NCBI GenBank assembly: GCA_022495995.1 | Contig: JAFEMH010000170.1 | Span: 337,501 to 401,500, forward strand | Length of the DNA: 64,000 nt | Source of the DNA: Adenophora triphylla var. japonica | Taxonomy: Eukaryota; Streptophyta; Magnoliopsida; Asterales; Campanulaceae | Direction: 5' to 3' | The notes under the pieces: generated by a model | Told to the model about the DNA's origin: nothing | What the model saw: the letters and a program-made list of their open reading frames with translations, nothing else | Database searches by the model: none | Made by a program: the position numbers and the translations under genes | In this document: one piece after another, positions 1 to 12,271 of the stretch | How the letters are laid out: the number at the start of each line of letters is the position of its first letter | How positions within the stretch are numbered: the first letter of the stretch is position 1

Positions 1-257
1 CTTTCTCTCATTGTCGGCCTGTCATTTTTGTTGATGGAACATTCCTTCATGGTAAATATAAAGGGGTAATACTGATTGCCATGGGTGTTGAAGCCCAAGA
101 CATTATACTTCCTCTTGCATTTGCTATTGTTGAAAAATAGGACCGGGCGAACTGGCGTTGGTTCTTATATCTTCTTTGCAGACATATTATAAAGAGTCGT
201 GAAGTATGCTTGATATCTGACCGTCATCACGAAGCAGTGGCAGATAATACAACTTAA
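1..257 (+). pseudogene. MULE (Mutator-like) transposase fragment
   Basis: Reading from base 3, the translation contains the MULE transposase core motif RPVIFVDGT followed by HGKYKGV and LPLAFAIVE, then an in-frame TAG at 138-140. The same frame continues with NWRWFL and CLISDRHH before a second stop at 255-257. In this family (MuDR/DDE) the D of FVDGT and the D of ISDRH are the first two catalytic acidic residues. The fragment runs off the left edge and lacks the final catalytic glutamate region, so it is a decayed piece. Its right end overlaps the tail of an opposite-strand PMD reading frame around 217-235, so the exact junction is uncertain. Confidence 0.8.
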
Positions 258-987
258 CCTTATTGTTCGTACGATCATGCATCACCGTAGAACCTAGGGC
301 TAGCATGATATATGCCTGTGTATACATATCAACAATGTCTTCGGGAGTATCATCAACGAGGTCATGAAAATGTGGAAACTGGCTCGTAATCCACCTCAGG
401 TTAAGACTACTCCTATCCATAACTCCGGGAGATGGGACGGGCCCTAAAAGATCGTGACATAATACCCGCCAGTCTGGAAGTGGTGGGATGTCAGCATCAG
501 TAACAACATCCCCATCAATCGGCAATTCGGAAATCATGTCGATATCCTCTAGGGTAATAGTCATCTCATCAACCGGGAGGTGGAATGAATGGGTCTCCGG
601 ATGCCATCTCTCAATCAATGCCTCCAGCAACCCGTAATCATACTGAATCATCTCAATATAATGTACACCATAAAAGCCACTCTCGCCTAACCTCGAGAGT
701 ATCCTCGGAGCTAGTCTATCCGACAAGGAGGTACCACGACGAAATGAAAGAGGACTAGCAACCTGCTGTCCAACCCAAATATAACAAGCTATGTGGCCCT
801 CGTGTGAAGTCAAAACAGAGTTATCGATAGGCCCAGGATCAATGAATGAATCCATCTGTTTCAACAAAAGAAACCCCATTTCAATATCAAATAAATACAT
901 ATATAAACATAGAGACTTTGAAACATCAATAACATATACTTCTACTTCTCCAAAATTGGGTTCAAATATACCAACAACTGAGTTCAC
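187..987 (-). pseudogene. Plant mobile domain (PMD, MAIN-like / PP7-long-form-like) protein fragment
   Basis: An open frame of 266 codons. The middle matches the plant mobile domain: IERWHPETHSFHLPVDEMT, then TLEDIDMISELPIDGD, and later YLPLLRD near the C-terminus. This domain occurs in MAIN/MAIL proteins, which act in nuclear gene silencing, in proteins labelled serine/threonine phosphatase 7 long form, and in transposon-borne copies. The first 50 or so residues look unlike the family, so the true start may be internal or on a lost exon. The C-terminal end runs into a MULE transposase scrap on the other strand, suggesting a transposon-carried PMD or a chance junction. Probably not a functional gene; a partial gene with lost exons is the alternative. 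Confidence 0.7.
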
Positions 988-1440
988 AAATTGAGATCAA
1001 ACCCCCAAAATTTCAAATATACTACAATAAAGTTCAAATATATCAACAATTGAGTTCATATATACCAACAATTGAGTTCAATAACAACACTAATATTCAA
1101 GAAAATCCTAATGATTTCAATATATTCAAACCGATTGAAAACAAAATTAGCCAAGTGCTTAAAATAGCCCAGAAATTGAGTTCAAAACCTCAAAATTTCA
1201 ATATGTACAATTATCCTATTTTTTGAATGCACATAATTTTAAAGAAAATAATTACCCAAATCAAAGCAAAATCATCAACAATGAAAAAGGAAAATCTTGG
1301 ATGTAAACTTACAATTAGGAAATTTGAGGGATGAAAAGCTTGAATTTGATGAAGATGGCAATGACAATGGCAAACTTCTTCTTCTTCTCCCTTCTCCCTT
1401 ACTTAGGTTTTTTTTTCTGTTTATAGTCTGTACCCCGCTG
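988..1440. other. Gene-free A/T-rich stretch
   Basis: No coding feature seen. The motif TTGAGTTCA recurs with ATATACCAACAA between copies (about 960-1085), a short degenerate repeat. Around 1320-1410 there is a CTTCTTCTTCTCC-rich tract that could be the 5' leader of the adjacent minus-strand PMD gene. Confidence 0.4.
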
Positions 1441-1461
1441 GCCTAGAGATCTGATTTTCTA

Positions 1462-1652
1462 AAACTCGCTACATCAAGTAGCGAGTTTCTTGTGCGAGTG
1501 AAATCGCTACATGGTGTAGGAAATTCTATAATTATAGTTAATTTTAATTACGATTAAAACGACAATTTTCTAATCCTTGATTTAACTAAACTCGCTACTT
1601 GGTGTAGCCAGTTTCAACGCTCAAATTTTGAAATCGCTACACCATGTAGCGA
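1462..1652. repeat. Cluster of short hairpins with core CGCTACA...TGTAGCG
   Basis: Four related inverted repeats. The best (1462-1488) has an 11-base stem, AAACTCGCTAC pairing with GTAGCGAGTTT, around the loop ATCAA. Similar units lie near 1500-1520 (half), 1586-1610 (one stem mismatch) and 1627-1652. The loop alternates between ATCAA, TTGGT and ACCAT. Function unknown. Confidence 0.65.
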
Positions 1653-1799
1653 GTTTCAAAAATATGATCATTTTGATAAATAATTTCAAAGGTGAGTTAT
1701 TTTGAGAATTATTATTTAAAAAAAGCATTATTTTAAAAAAATCAATTTTATTAGGATCAAAATAGAAATCACAATCATCTTCATCTTCATCTTCATCTT

Positions 1800-2101
1800 T
1801 GTTAGGATCGGAAGGTAGTAAAGAATGTATTATAAGGGCTGAAATTGTATGGAGAGAAATGGAGTAGGCGATGTAGAAGAGAAACTATATTTTGTATTTC
1901 TCAACTCATACTTTGCATCAACAATTACATGACTATTTATACTAGACATAAGATAATTCTAGAATGACTTTTCATGATCTCTAACTTATATGACTTTCCA
2001 TGATCTCTAACTTATCCTTTAAGAGATACATGCACTACTTTATTAGACTTTATTCATTAACCTTTGATGTTCCATCTTCCATGTATGAACATTAGACAAC
2101 A
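1800..2101 (-). repeat. 3' LTR of the copia element
   Basis: 302 bp, TG...CA ends on the plus strand. It carries a 27-bp segment (around 1905-1932) that is absent from the other LTR. Confidence 0.93.
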
Positions 2102-2115
2102 TACTCCCCCTTAAT
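2102..2115 (-). other. Polypurine tract of the copia element
   Basis: Read on the minus strand this is CATTAAGGGGGAGTA, directly next to the 3' LTR; the expected plus-strand DNA primer site. It overlaps the last codons of the pol frame. Confidence 0.85.
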
Positions 2116-5100
2116 GTGCTGCCACAACTCCAAGAAGCTCCCTTAATTGTTGAAACTTTTCTCTAGAAAGTGCCTTTGTAAAAATGTCCGCCACTTGCTC
2201 CTCACTCTTGCAATAGTTGAGCTCGATCTCACCTTCTTCAATGGCTTCTAGAATGAAATGATGTTTGATCGCAATATGACGGGTCCGACTGTGATAAACC
2301 GGATTCTTCGCCATAGCAATTGCAGATTTATTGTCACAAAAAACTGTAGTAGCATCCTTTTGATACTCACCAACATCCTTCAAAATTCTTCGCAACTATA
2401 TAGCTCGAGACGTAGCTATAATAGCTGAAACATACTCAGATTTTGCAGATGATTGAGCCATTGATTTTTGTTTCTTTGTTGACCAAGAAAACATTCCCGA
2501 ACCAAGAGAAAATGCATACCCGAAGGTGCTCTTCATATCATCAACACAACCTCCCCAATCACTATCACAATAACCAAACAACTTCACACTTGGATTCTTC
2601 TCATACTTGATGCCAAAATTTGTAGTTCCCCTAATATATCTCAACAATCTCTTTGCCACTCCAAAATGGTTTTGACTTGGATCTTGCATAAATCTTGACA
2701 ACAAACTTGCACCAAACATTATATCCGGCCTTGTAGCCGTGAGGTACAATAAGTTTCCAACCAAAATCCTATAGAGAGAGGCATCAACCTTTTTCGCACC
2801 ATCATCTTTCAACAACTTCTCACTCACAATGAGAGGTGTTGCCGTAGGATTGCAATCATCCATCCCAAACTTTGCCAAAATATTTTCAGCATACTTCTTT
2901 TGGCAAATAAATACACCATCTTTATTTTGATAAATTTCCATACCAAGAAAATGATTTAGCAAACCCATATCATTCATCTCATATTTTTTCATCATATCCT
3001 TCTTGAAATCAAGAATCATCTTCTCATTGTTACCGGTATAAAGCAAATCATCAACATAAAGAGCAACAATGAGAATAGATGTACCTTCTGTTTTCACGAA
3101 CAAAGTTGGCTCACTTTTGCTCTTCTCGAACCCCTTTTGAGCAAAATAAGAGTCAATATTGCTATACCAAACACGAGGTGCTTGCTTCAACCCGTACAAC
3201 GCCTTCTTCAACTTGTACACTTTGTTCTCTTCACCTTTGTGCATGAAACCTTGTGGCTGCTCCACATAGATTTCTTCCTCCAATTCTCCATTCAAAAAGG
3301 CTGATTTAACATCCAATTGATAAAGCTTCCATGATTTTTGGGCTGGTATTGAAATAAGAGCTCAAATGGTATCAAGCCTAGCCACCGGAGCAAAAGTTTC
3401 ATTAAAATCAACTCCGGGCTGTTGTGTATAGCCTTTAGCCACCAACCTTGCCTTCTTTCTCTTGACCGAACCATCCAGATTCAACTTCACTTTGTAGACC
3501 CATTTCACTCCAATGATCTCCTTTTCTTTCGGCTTGTCAACTAGCTCCCAAGTCTTGTTCTTCTCAATGGCTTGAATCTCTTCTTCCATGGCTTTTCTCC
3601 AATCATTCTCCTTGAAAGCTTCTTCAATATTTTCTGGTTCCAAGACACAAAATTTGCATCTTGCCATTATTTCTTGCAAACTCCCCCTTCTTCCTGCAGA
3701 ACTGGGAAAAGATGAACTTGAAGTTGGACTTGAATTATTTGGTGAATCTGGTGGACTTTCATTTGGAACGGAATGAACTTCATCTTCAACATTTTCATCT
3801 TCATTTTCAACATCACTTTCACTATTATCTTGAAAAACTCCACCATTTCTAGTTCCCTTTTTCTTCCAGTCCCAAGAAGCATTTTCATCGAACAACACAT
3901 CTCGACAAATTAACACAGATACACTTTTCACTTGCTTCATCCAACTTTCTCCTTTTTTCTTTCGGAACCTGCGAATAGCAAATACACCCGAACACCTTCA
4001 AGTGCCTCAATGATGGCTTTCTTCCACTCCAAGCTTCAAATGGTGTTTTGTTGTACAAGGCCTTTATGGGACTTCTATTAATCAAGTACACAGCCGTATT
4101 CACAGCTTCACCCCAAAAACTCTTTGGCAATCCTTTTGCATGAAGCATAGACTTGCTCATTTCTTCAGCTGTTTGATTCTTCCGTTCACTTACTCCATTT
4201 TGTTGCGGAGTATAACGAACTGTGAGTTGCCTATCAATCCCTTCATCCTCACAAAACTTGTCAAACTCATTATTATTATATTCTTTGCCTCTATCACTTC
4301 TAAGAAATTTAATGAAATGTCCGCTTTGTTTTTCAACAAGAGCCTTAAATTTCTTAAAAATGTAGAACACCTCAGATTTTTGCTTCATGAAGTAAACCCA
4401 AGTCATGCGAGTAAAATCATCAATAAAGAGAATAAAGTACCTATTGTTGGCATGAGTTGGATTTTCCATTGGACCACACACATCCGTATGAACAAGCTCC
4501 AATTTTTCCTTTGCACGCCATGCTCCACCTTTCGGAAAAGATTCACGACGATGTTTCCCAATAGCACATCCTTCACATACTCCATGAACCTCCTCAATCT
4601 TCGGAAGACCTTGAGCCATGTTCTTTTGTTGAAGCATCTTGAGACTATGAAAATTCAAATGCCCGAGCCTTTTATGCCACAACCACGAATCTTCAAGAAT
4701 GTGAGCTTTTAAAGCCATATTTTCACCGTACTTGAAAATAAGCGGAAAACTTCGATTTCTCTCCATCTTGATACAAGCAATCAACTGTTGTGCATCATTT
4801 TCATCAAAAATCTTGCAACAATTATCTTTGAAATTCACCATGTAACCATGCTCCACAAGCTGCCCCACACTCAACAAATTTTGATCCAACTCCGGAACAA
4901 GCAAAACATCATGAATAAACTTGGACCCCTTCTTTGTTTGCACACAAATTGTACCCTTTCCTTGCGCCTTTGCCATAGCTCCATTTCCCATCTTCACTTG
5001 TGAATTTATGGAAGTATCCATAGCCACAAAAATTGATTTATCTCCGGTCATATGATTGCTACAACCGCTATCCAAATACCACACATCATTCTTGTACTTC

Positions 5101-6137
5101 GTTGCACTTTGACAAGCATAAAACATATTACCTTCACTTTCTTTTTCCTCCAAAAAATTTGCCGTATGTTGTGGATTTTTCACCCTACACTCCTTCTCCT
5201 TATGCCCAAATTTTTGACAACGATAACACTTTGGCTTGCCTTTGAACCAACAATCATCAATACTATGACCACTTTTTCCACAAATTTTACAACATTGAGA
5301 ATTTTGTGAATTTCCACCACGCTCAAAATTTTGTCTACCCCCATCAAAATTATGTCTTCCACCTCCTCTAAAGACTCTACCACGACCTCTACTTTGGCCG
5401 CCACCATTTCTACCGCCTCTAAATGACTCTCCTTCTTTTTTATCACTCCTTTCACCATTTTTTTCAAAAACTTTCTCACCCAAATTGAGCTTAGATTGGA
5501 AAGCACTCTCAATTGACTTTTCGGAGTGTTTTTCTAACCTCTTCTCATGAGCCTTTAAAGAGCCCATCAACTCTTGAACGGTCAAGGAAGCAATATCCTT
5601 AGTTTCCTCAATAATAGACACCATAGCATCAAATTTAGGAGGCAAACTAACAAGAATTTTTTCAACAACTCTACTATCTTCAACCGCTTCACCAAGCTCT
5701 CGCATTTGATTAATGATATCCGTCACTCTAGTATAGTAATCCTTAATACTTTCATTCTCTTTCATTTTCAAATTCTCCAACTCTCTCCTAAAAGTTTGAA
5801 GATTAACATTTTTTACCTTCAAATCGCCTTGGAACTCCCTTTCTAGAATCTCCCATGCTTCTTTAGAAGTGGTTGCTCCCATAATTCTTGGAAACAACTC
5901 CGTTGAGACACCTTGTTGGAGAAATGAGAGAGCCTTTGCATCCTTCTTTCGATCCTCCTTCAATTTCTTCTTTCCTGCATCATCCAATGCCCTCGAATTT
6001 TCGGGTTCTTCAAAACCATCTTCAATGTATTCCCACAAATCTTTGAAAATAAAGATTGTTCTCATCTTCACGACCCAATGATCGTAATTCTCACCGGCAA
6101 ATATTGGAATAGGAGGTGAATCACTCGAGTTTGCCAT
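2111..6137 (-). pseudogene. copia gag-pol polyprotein, disrupted
   Basis: Starts at 6137 (MANSSDSP). Domain order follows Ty1/copia: Gag; two zinc knuckles (CKICGKSGHSIDDC and CYRCQKFGHKEKEC, about residues 280-320); protease (YLDSGCSNHMTG); integrase with HxxxH zinc site and catalytic D, D, E in HTDVCGP, SDRGKEY and NGVSERKN; then reverse transcriptase with MDVKSAFLNG and YVDD; then RNase H ending IADIF-type TKAL. Lesions: near 3885-3940 the frame changes and roughly 20 residues usual after EKCI are missing; TGA at 3359-3361 where the family has Arg; TAG at 2396-2398 where the family has Trp. The element could only move if helped in trans. Confidence 0.92.
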
Positions 6138-6180
6138 ATTGACAAACTGATTTTTTTTTTTTTAACTACCTTCAACAGAA

Positions 6181-6197
6181 CCGAAGCTCTGATACCA
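6181..6197 (-). other. Primer-binding site (initiator tRNA-Met type)
   Basis: On the minus strand TGGTATCAGAGCTTCGG, two bases after the 5' LTR end; complementary to the 3' end of initiator methionine tRNA, as is usual for plant copia elements. Confidence 0.9.
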
Positions 6198-6199
6198 CT

Positions 6200-6474
6200 T
6201 GTTAGGATCGGAAGGTAGTAAAGAATGTATTATAAGGGCTGAAATTGTATGGAGAGAAATGGAGTAGGCAATGTAGAAGAGAAACTATATTTTGTATTTA
6301 CATGACTATTTATACTAGACATAAGATAATTCTAGAATGACTTTTCATGATCTCTAACTTATATGACTTTTCATGATCTCTAACTTATCCATTAAGAGAT
6401 ACATGCACTATTTTATTAGACTTTATTCATTAACCTTTAATGTTCCATCTTCCATGTATGCACATTAGACAACA
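6200..6474 (-). repeat. 5' LTR of the copia element
   Basis: 275 bp, same TG...CA termini as the other LTR; lacks the 27-bp segment present in the 3' LTR. Confidence 0.93.
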
Positions 6475-6479
6475 ATCTT

Positions 6480-7581
6480 CATCTTCACCCCTTATCTTCT
6501 TCCTTCTCCATCTTTTAACAACAATGGAAGACCACAAAATAGGAATCACACTAATTATATGTAAGATCCATTTTTCAATCTTTTTACTCTGTGTGTTCCT
6601 CAAGATCACACAGGTGATCGTGAATTATTTGATTTTCATTTACTTCTTGTTCATTCTCTTCCCTCTGAATTCTTTTTTTCATTTTCCTTATCTTCCTTCT
6701 CAACAGTTTCTTCTTCCTTTCAATAGTTTCATTTTCTTCCTATAAGCACCCCTCCCAAAGAATCTAATCAAAACCCAAAAAAGAAATCAATTTCCAACTA
6801 CATACCTAACAAATTTGATCTTCTGCAAATAGAATTCAAATTATATGAGAGATGTCGAGTTGGAGGTGGGTCTTGGGATTAGGGATCGGATTTGGAGGGA
6901 GAAATCTAGAGGTTCAGTTAGATTTGTGCTAGACGTGAAGTGGTGATGTCTTTTGAAGGAAAGAGGGGAGTCGCGGTTGTTGGCGGAGAAGATGCTGCAA
7001 CGCGCTGTGTGAAATTGGGAGGACTGTGAGGGAACGACGGGAATGGTAGGGTCGTTTAGATCTCGAGGGGGGGAGTAGAGAAGGGTGCGGCGGCGGCAGA
7101 CAGGAGGTGAAGGTGTGGTGGGGATGATGGAGGCGACTGAGATGGGGTTGACGGAAGGTCAGCGGTGGGGTTGAGAATGGGGGAGAGGGGAGGATGAGGA
7201 CGATCTAGGTGGAGGGAGGAAATGTTTGTCCCTTTTTCATTTAAGCCCTCATATATTGTCATTTAATTCACCTTTTATTTTTAAATTTACATATTGTACG
7301 CTAATAGTTTGTAAAAATTTAGAAAATCATGATTTTCCTTATTTTACCTTTAAAAATTGGAATAATTCCTCTAGGGCCCCCACGCTCAGATTTTATTCCA
7401 TTTTAAAGAGGGTCCTTTTTTAAAATCCAAATAGAGAGTTCTCTTAAAATCATAATTCCACATACACCCTTCACCTCTATTGACCAGTCAAATAAATTTC
7501 CTAAATATCGAAATTACCCCTGCCCCTCAAACAAAACACTAACCTTCTCTCCCCTCCCTCGTTGTTCATGACACACACGCT

Positions 7582-7586
<5 letters not shown>
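6480..7586. other. Gene-free stretch
   Basis: Pyrimidine-rich 6480-6740, then a G-rich part (6840-7225) that reads like the leader of a lost gene. No reading frame resembles a known protein. Confidence 0.4.
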
Positions 7587-7588
<2 letters not shown>

Positions 7589-7613
<25 letters not shown>

Positions 7614-7654
7614 CATGAACTGATGGACATTTACATGAACTGATGGACATTTAC
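7589..7654. repeat. (CT)n microsatellite and 20-bp tandem pair
   Basis: (CT)13 at 7589-7614, followed by two exact copies of ATGAACTGATGGACATTTAC (7615-7634 and 7635-7654). Confidence 0.85.
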
Positions 7655-7917
7655 ATTTATTATTGAATAAACTATGAAGTAATTGAATGGGACAAGGACA
7701 ACGCATACTTCAACTGTCTCTCACGGTCACTATCAACGCTCCTTCATATCTATTCCACTTGCCTACTTACTACTCACTCCGTAACACATACAGTATGTGT
7801 TTTTTTAAAAAAATAAATATCACATTTTTCATCTTCAAATAAATATTCAAATTTCATTTTAATTAAAATTTTAAAATGTATATTTTCGGTATATTTTAAT
7901 TAAAATTTTAAAATGTA

Positions 7918-9045
7918 TATAAATAACATATAAGTCTTATAAGTTACATATAAGACTTATTAAAAAAAGTCTTATAAAACTTTTTTTTATAAGACTTATT
8001 AAAAAAGTCTTATAAATTACTTATAAGACTTTTTAAAACTTTTTTTTATAAGACTTATATAAATAACATATAAGTCTTATAAGTTACATATAAGACTTAT
8101 TAAAAAAAGTCTTATAAAACTTTTTTTTATAAGACTTATTAAAAAAGTCTTATAAATTACTTATAAGACTTTTTAAAAAAAAAGTCTTATATGTAACTTA
8201 TAAGACTTATATGTTACTTATATAAAAACTTTTTTAAAAAGTCTTATATGTTATAAGACTTACTAAAAAGTCTTATAAGTAACTTATAAGACTTTTTTAC
8301 AATGCAGTTAATAATTCCAATGCTCAAATAGGTCCTATAAGTAACATATAAAACTTATTAAAAAAAAAGTCTTATAAGTTACTTATAAGACTAATTAAAA
8401 AGTATTATAAGTTACTTATAAGACTTATTGAAAAGTCTAATAATAAGACTTATTAAAAAGTCTTATAAGTTAGTTATAAGACTTATTAAAAAGTCTTATA
8501 TGTTACTTATATTAAGACTTATTAAAAAAGTCTTATAAGTAACTTATAAGATAAGTCTTATAAGTTACTTATAAGACTTTTTTAATAAGTCTTTTACTTA
8601 TATAAAGACTTTTTAATAAGTCTTATATGTTACATATAAGACTTTTTAATAAGTCTTATAGTAACTTATAAGACTTTTTTAATAAGTCTTTTTACTTATA
8701 AGACTTTTTTAATAAGTCTTATAAGTAAAAAGACTTATTAAAAAAAGTCTTATAAGTTACTTATAACTTATAAGACTTTTTTACAACACAGTTCTCAATG
8801 TTCAAATAGGTCTTATAAGTAACATATAAGACTTAAAAAAGTCTAATAAGTAATTTATAAGACTTTTTAAAAAGTTTTATAAGTAACTTATAAGACTTTT
8901 AAAAGTCTTATAAATAACATATAAGACTTATTTACAACACAATTAATAATCTCAATGTTCTTATAAGACTTTTTTTAATAAATTTTTTCTTATAAGACTT
9001 ATTAAAAAAGTCTTATAAGTTACTTATAAGACCTATTAAAACACA
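7918..9045. repeat. AT-rich palindromic repeat field, core TAAGTCTTATAAGTTACTTA
   Basis: About 1.1 kb built from AAGTCTTATAAG, its complement CTTATAAGACTT, GTTAC/GTAAC spacers and A/T runs, in both orientations. It holds an exact 121-bp direct duplication (7918-8038 and 8058-8178, offset 140). Interspersed non-repeat islands with AATAATCCCAATG recur near 8308, 8940 and 9047, so a larger unit of several hundred bases was itself duplicated. Weaker copies continue to about 9170. Confidence 0.85.
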
Positions 9046-9050
9046 ACTAA

Positions 9051-10370
9051 TAATCCCAATGCAATAAAAATAAATTGATATTCAACTTTCTAAAAGGCAA
9101 TTATAGATCTTATAACATTGTCATAAGACCTATTATGACATGTTATAAGACTTATTTATGAGATATTTTATTTCATAAAGACCTGAGATTTTACAATGTC
9201 ATCTGTATAAAACTCATAAATAATTCACACAGTTAAAACAAACAACATAATTTTTAAGACAAACCAGCGACCTAGCGTGGACAAAAGGACCCCACCTTTA
9301 CGATTACACGAAAAGCAAGAGTCATTTATTGGTCGGTCCGAAACAACTATCGAAAACTACTTACCCACTCGAAAAAAGAAAATGATAAAAAAAAATTGAC
9401 AGATTACAACCCAAAAAAAAAAAAATGAATGAAAGAAAGAAAGAAAGAAAGGTGTGTGTGTGTGTGTGTGTGTGGGTCGGTGTCATTCTTCCAAGCCCCT
9501 TCACCAACTCAGGACAAACGAAATTAGAAACTAACAAACAGAGTTTCTTCATTTCATTTCATCCCTTTCTTCCTCCTCTTTTCTCTTCTAGGATTGTGAC
9601 CTCTCTCCGTCGCTACTCCATCGTCATCAACACTGTAAGCTTCACAATTTCTCTCTCTACCTTTTAAATTTTCCGTTTTTTTTTTTTTTGACTCTTTTTC
9701 TTTTTTTGAGTGGGTAAATAATTTTCCGGTAGTTGTTTCGTGAAACCGAGGAAGAGGAAGGTGGGGGAAGGAGACGGAGGAGGTGAGGCAGGAGTGGAAG
9801 AAGGGAAAGGATTTGATAGTTGCCGGAGAAAATGGCGAGCGACGAAGGAGGTGATTTCAGATCTGCGATTTAAGAAGGGTGGGGCGTCGTCACCGGAGCA
9901 CCGGAGGTGGAGAATAGAGAGAGAAATTGTGTGTGTGTGTGTGTATTTGTTTCGTGCCTTACTGATGGGAGGTGGGAGGGGCAGTACGTGTGATTTCATG
10001 TGCCCAAAGAAGGCATTTTGGACTTTTTAACAACGAGGGGTGTCTGAGGAAATAGGATAATCTTGTTTCTTAAATTGAGATTAAATCTCGCCTTAGGGGT
10101 TCTAGGGTCCATCGGCCTTAAAAATTTGGGTCACATGCCTATTTAGGATGTAGTTAGGGAAAGGTACCTCTCGAATGCAACAAAAAAATAGTTGGATTAC
10201 TTTGTATTTTGTATGCAACAAACATTAGTTTAGATATTAAATCCAAACTATCCCTATAGTTTGGATACTTTTTTGCATTTTTGCCAAAAAAATGTTATAG
10301 AATTTCCGATGGATGCCTACAATGAAACAAAAAAATGAAAACTTTTAAATAAGACCGAGGGAGTATATTA
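9051..10370. other. Gene-free stretch with microsatellites
   Basis: (GAAA)n then (GT)n at about 9430-9474, and a short GT run near 9928. A 96-codon plus-strand frame (9740-10030) is low-complexity and resembles nothing known. The ends CTCTAGGGCCCCCA (7370) and GGGGTTCTAGGGTCC (10097) hint at a degenerate element but were not convincing. Confidence 0.35.
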
Positions 10371-11500
10371 TAGACCAAAATACGTATACCTCTCAGAATA
10401 TAAACTAATTCTCATTCATGTTCAAATTATCCCATTTTCCCCTGGATCCTAATGAACGTTTATTATTAAATGAAATAAGTCATGCACATTACATGATAGA
10501 TATTTTGGTCATTCAAAATCTTTGATTTTCCTTTATGTTAATAGCATTCAAGGTTAAACATAACTATTGTTGAAGAATCTATTCGTTATTACTTTTCGAG
10601 TCCGAGGAACTATGCTATAGAATCAATTAATAGCATTCAAGGTTAAGCATGACTCCTCGATTTGTCTGGAAATATGCGTACCCAAACGTTTCTATCGCGG
10701 CACACATTTCGTGTCATTGCCCATGACCTGGTTTTATTTGTCTAGATGTCATAATAGATGACATGAATGAGAAGTCATGGTTGCAAGATAAACATATGTA
10801 AGGTTAGGTTTGATGTGATGATGTGATTTGTGAGGCAAGATATGTCTTCTAATGTGAGTCAGGATGTAGATATGGAGCCGGATGTGGGTCAAGATGTGGA
10901 GAGAGGTTTTAGGTTTTTCAACTCGGAGGATATGACCTCGTAATTTGAGTTTTTATTAAGGTGGTGAGGCAAGGATGAGATAGTTTTGGCAGTTCTTCTA
11001 TATGAGGAATATGAGGTTTTGGGCTTCTTTTTGCCAAGAAAAGTGATTTTAAGAAGAAAGATCGAGGGTGCCAACAAATAAGAGAAAGTGGTGTTTGCAT
11101 TGTGAGGAGAGAGTGTTTGGTATCATTGGAGGCGGTGGGACACGACAATTAGGGTTTTGCCGTGTTTGAGAGAGGATAGGATTGATGGGATCCGCCAATT
11201 TGAGAAGGATGGTGGCGATGGTGTTGATGATTGGATTGATCCACCATAAAGGGCTTTGAAAATTTGCAATTGGGGTGGTGCCAAGGGTAGTGAGCACCGG
11301 ATGGAAGCCATAAGAGGCTATGGGTGATGGTGCTTGGGTGTGGGCGGCCGAAAGACCTAGAATAGAGGTATGGAGAATTGAGGTGAAAGCCATAAGCGGC
11401 TGAGGTTGGTGGTCCTAGGGTGAAGCAGTAGAACCGAGTGGTGGTGTTAGGGTGGAGCGGCCATTAAAATTGTACAACAAAGGTTCTGGCGAAGAATTGA
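10371..11500. other. Gene-free stretch, possible decayed retroelement interior
   Basis: The phrase TAGCATTCAAGGTTAA occurs twice (10541 and 10630). A 114-codon minus-strand frame (11393-11049) is Pro/Thr/Ser-rich and unrecognised. It sits just inside a tRNA-Met-type primer site, so it is best read as retroelement leader. Confidence 0.3.
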
Positions 11501-11502
11501 TC

Positions 11503-11761
11503 ATTATGGCTCTGATACCATAATAAAGTTGCGAAAGATATGTGAAAGGTTGTGGAGAAATTCCGTGAAGGAACTCTCAATTTTATTATTCACAAATGAA
11601 TTATTTATACAAGGTGGAGTAATACCCAAAGTATTCTAGATATACAAATCTCTATAATTAAGGAAATTATGCAATGGCGATACTATTACTACGAAAGTAA
11701 ATAATATAAACTACAAGAAATATGAATAGTAAATCAACAAGGATTCTTGAGATCCTTATCA
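11503..11761 (-). repeat. Possible LTR end with primer-binding site (decayed retroelement)
   Basis: Minus-strand TATGGTATCAGAGCC at 11503-11517 is a tRNA-Met primer site. The adjoining 11518-11761 could be the LTR (minus strand starting TGATAAGGATCTC). No partner LTR was found on the left, so only one end survives. Confidence 0.4.
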
Positions 11762-12271
11762 TATATAAAACCAAAATTATTGCTCTTTTATATGTATAGA
11801 AATCTTACACAACTAAATTCATCCTATTAATACAGGCATGAACCCAATAAGGAATATGACTAAAGAAAAGATCTATAAAGACAATGGTTAAAATATTTTC
11901 ACTTGCATTTAACCTAAAAATATTACAAAAGGTACTCTATATCAACTGTACCCCTATACTAAATCCACCTAGGACATGAACTTAAGGTGCATAATGTTAC
12001 AGTACCATATACTACATTAGTAGGTTTCTCTCCAACAACTAAATAAATTTGGTGCTTCACATAATATCAGAGATTATATATTGTTTGACAAAGACTTGGG
12101 CTCAATTCATCATTATCATAAAAATAAATTAAAAGCAAACCGGCCTTACAAAATACACCTATTTTCACATTTCTCCATATATATGCGTAAGGAGAAACGC
12201 CAAAATATATATAATTTGTTGGCTTAAGCTTTTGGACAAGTTGACTACGTAAAATATGAATCAAAAGTCAT

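Larger units (their letters stand above)
1800..6474 (-). mobile_element. Ty1/copia LTR retrotransposon, both LTRs present
   Basis: Two direct LTRs (1800-2101 and 6200-6474), each starting TGTTAGGATC and ending GACAACA, bracket a minus-strand gag-pol. The flanks show a perfect 5-bp target duplication ATCTT (1795-1799 and 6475-6479). The primer-binding site and polypurine tract lie where expected for a minus-strand element. The insertion went into a (TCATCT)n-like tract. The LTRs differ by six substitutions and one 27-bp indel over about 275 aligned bases, so it inserted recently in evolutionary terms, yet its polyprotein carries three lesions. Closest to TNT1-94-like copia proteins by motif; lineage not assigned. 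Confidence 0.95.

Noticed and set aside
9740..10030. 96-codon Arg/Gly-rich frame
   Set aside because: Low complexity, no conserved motif, opposite-strand frame of similar length; treated as noise.
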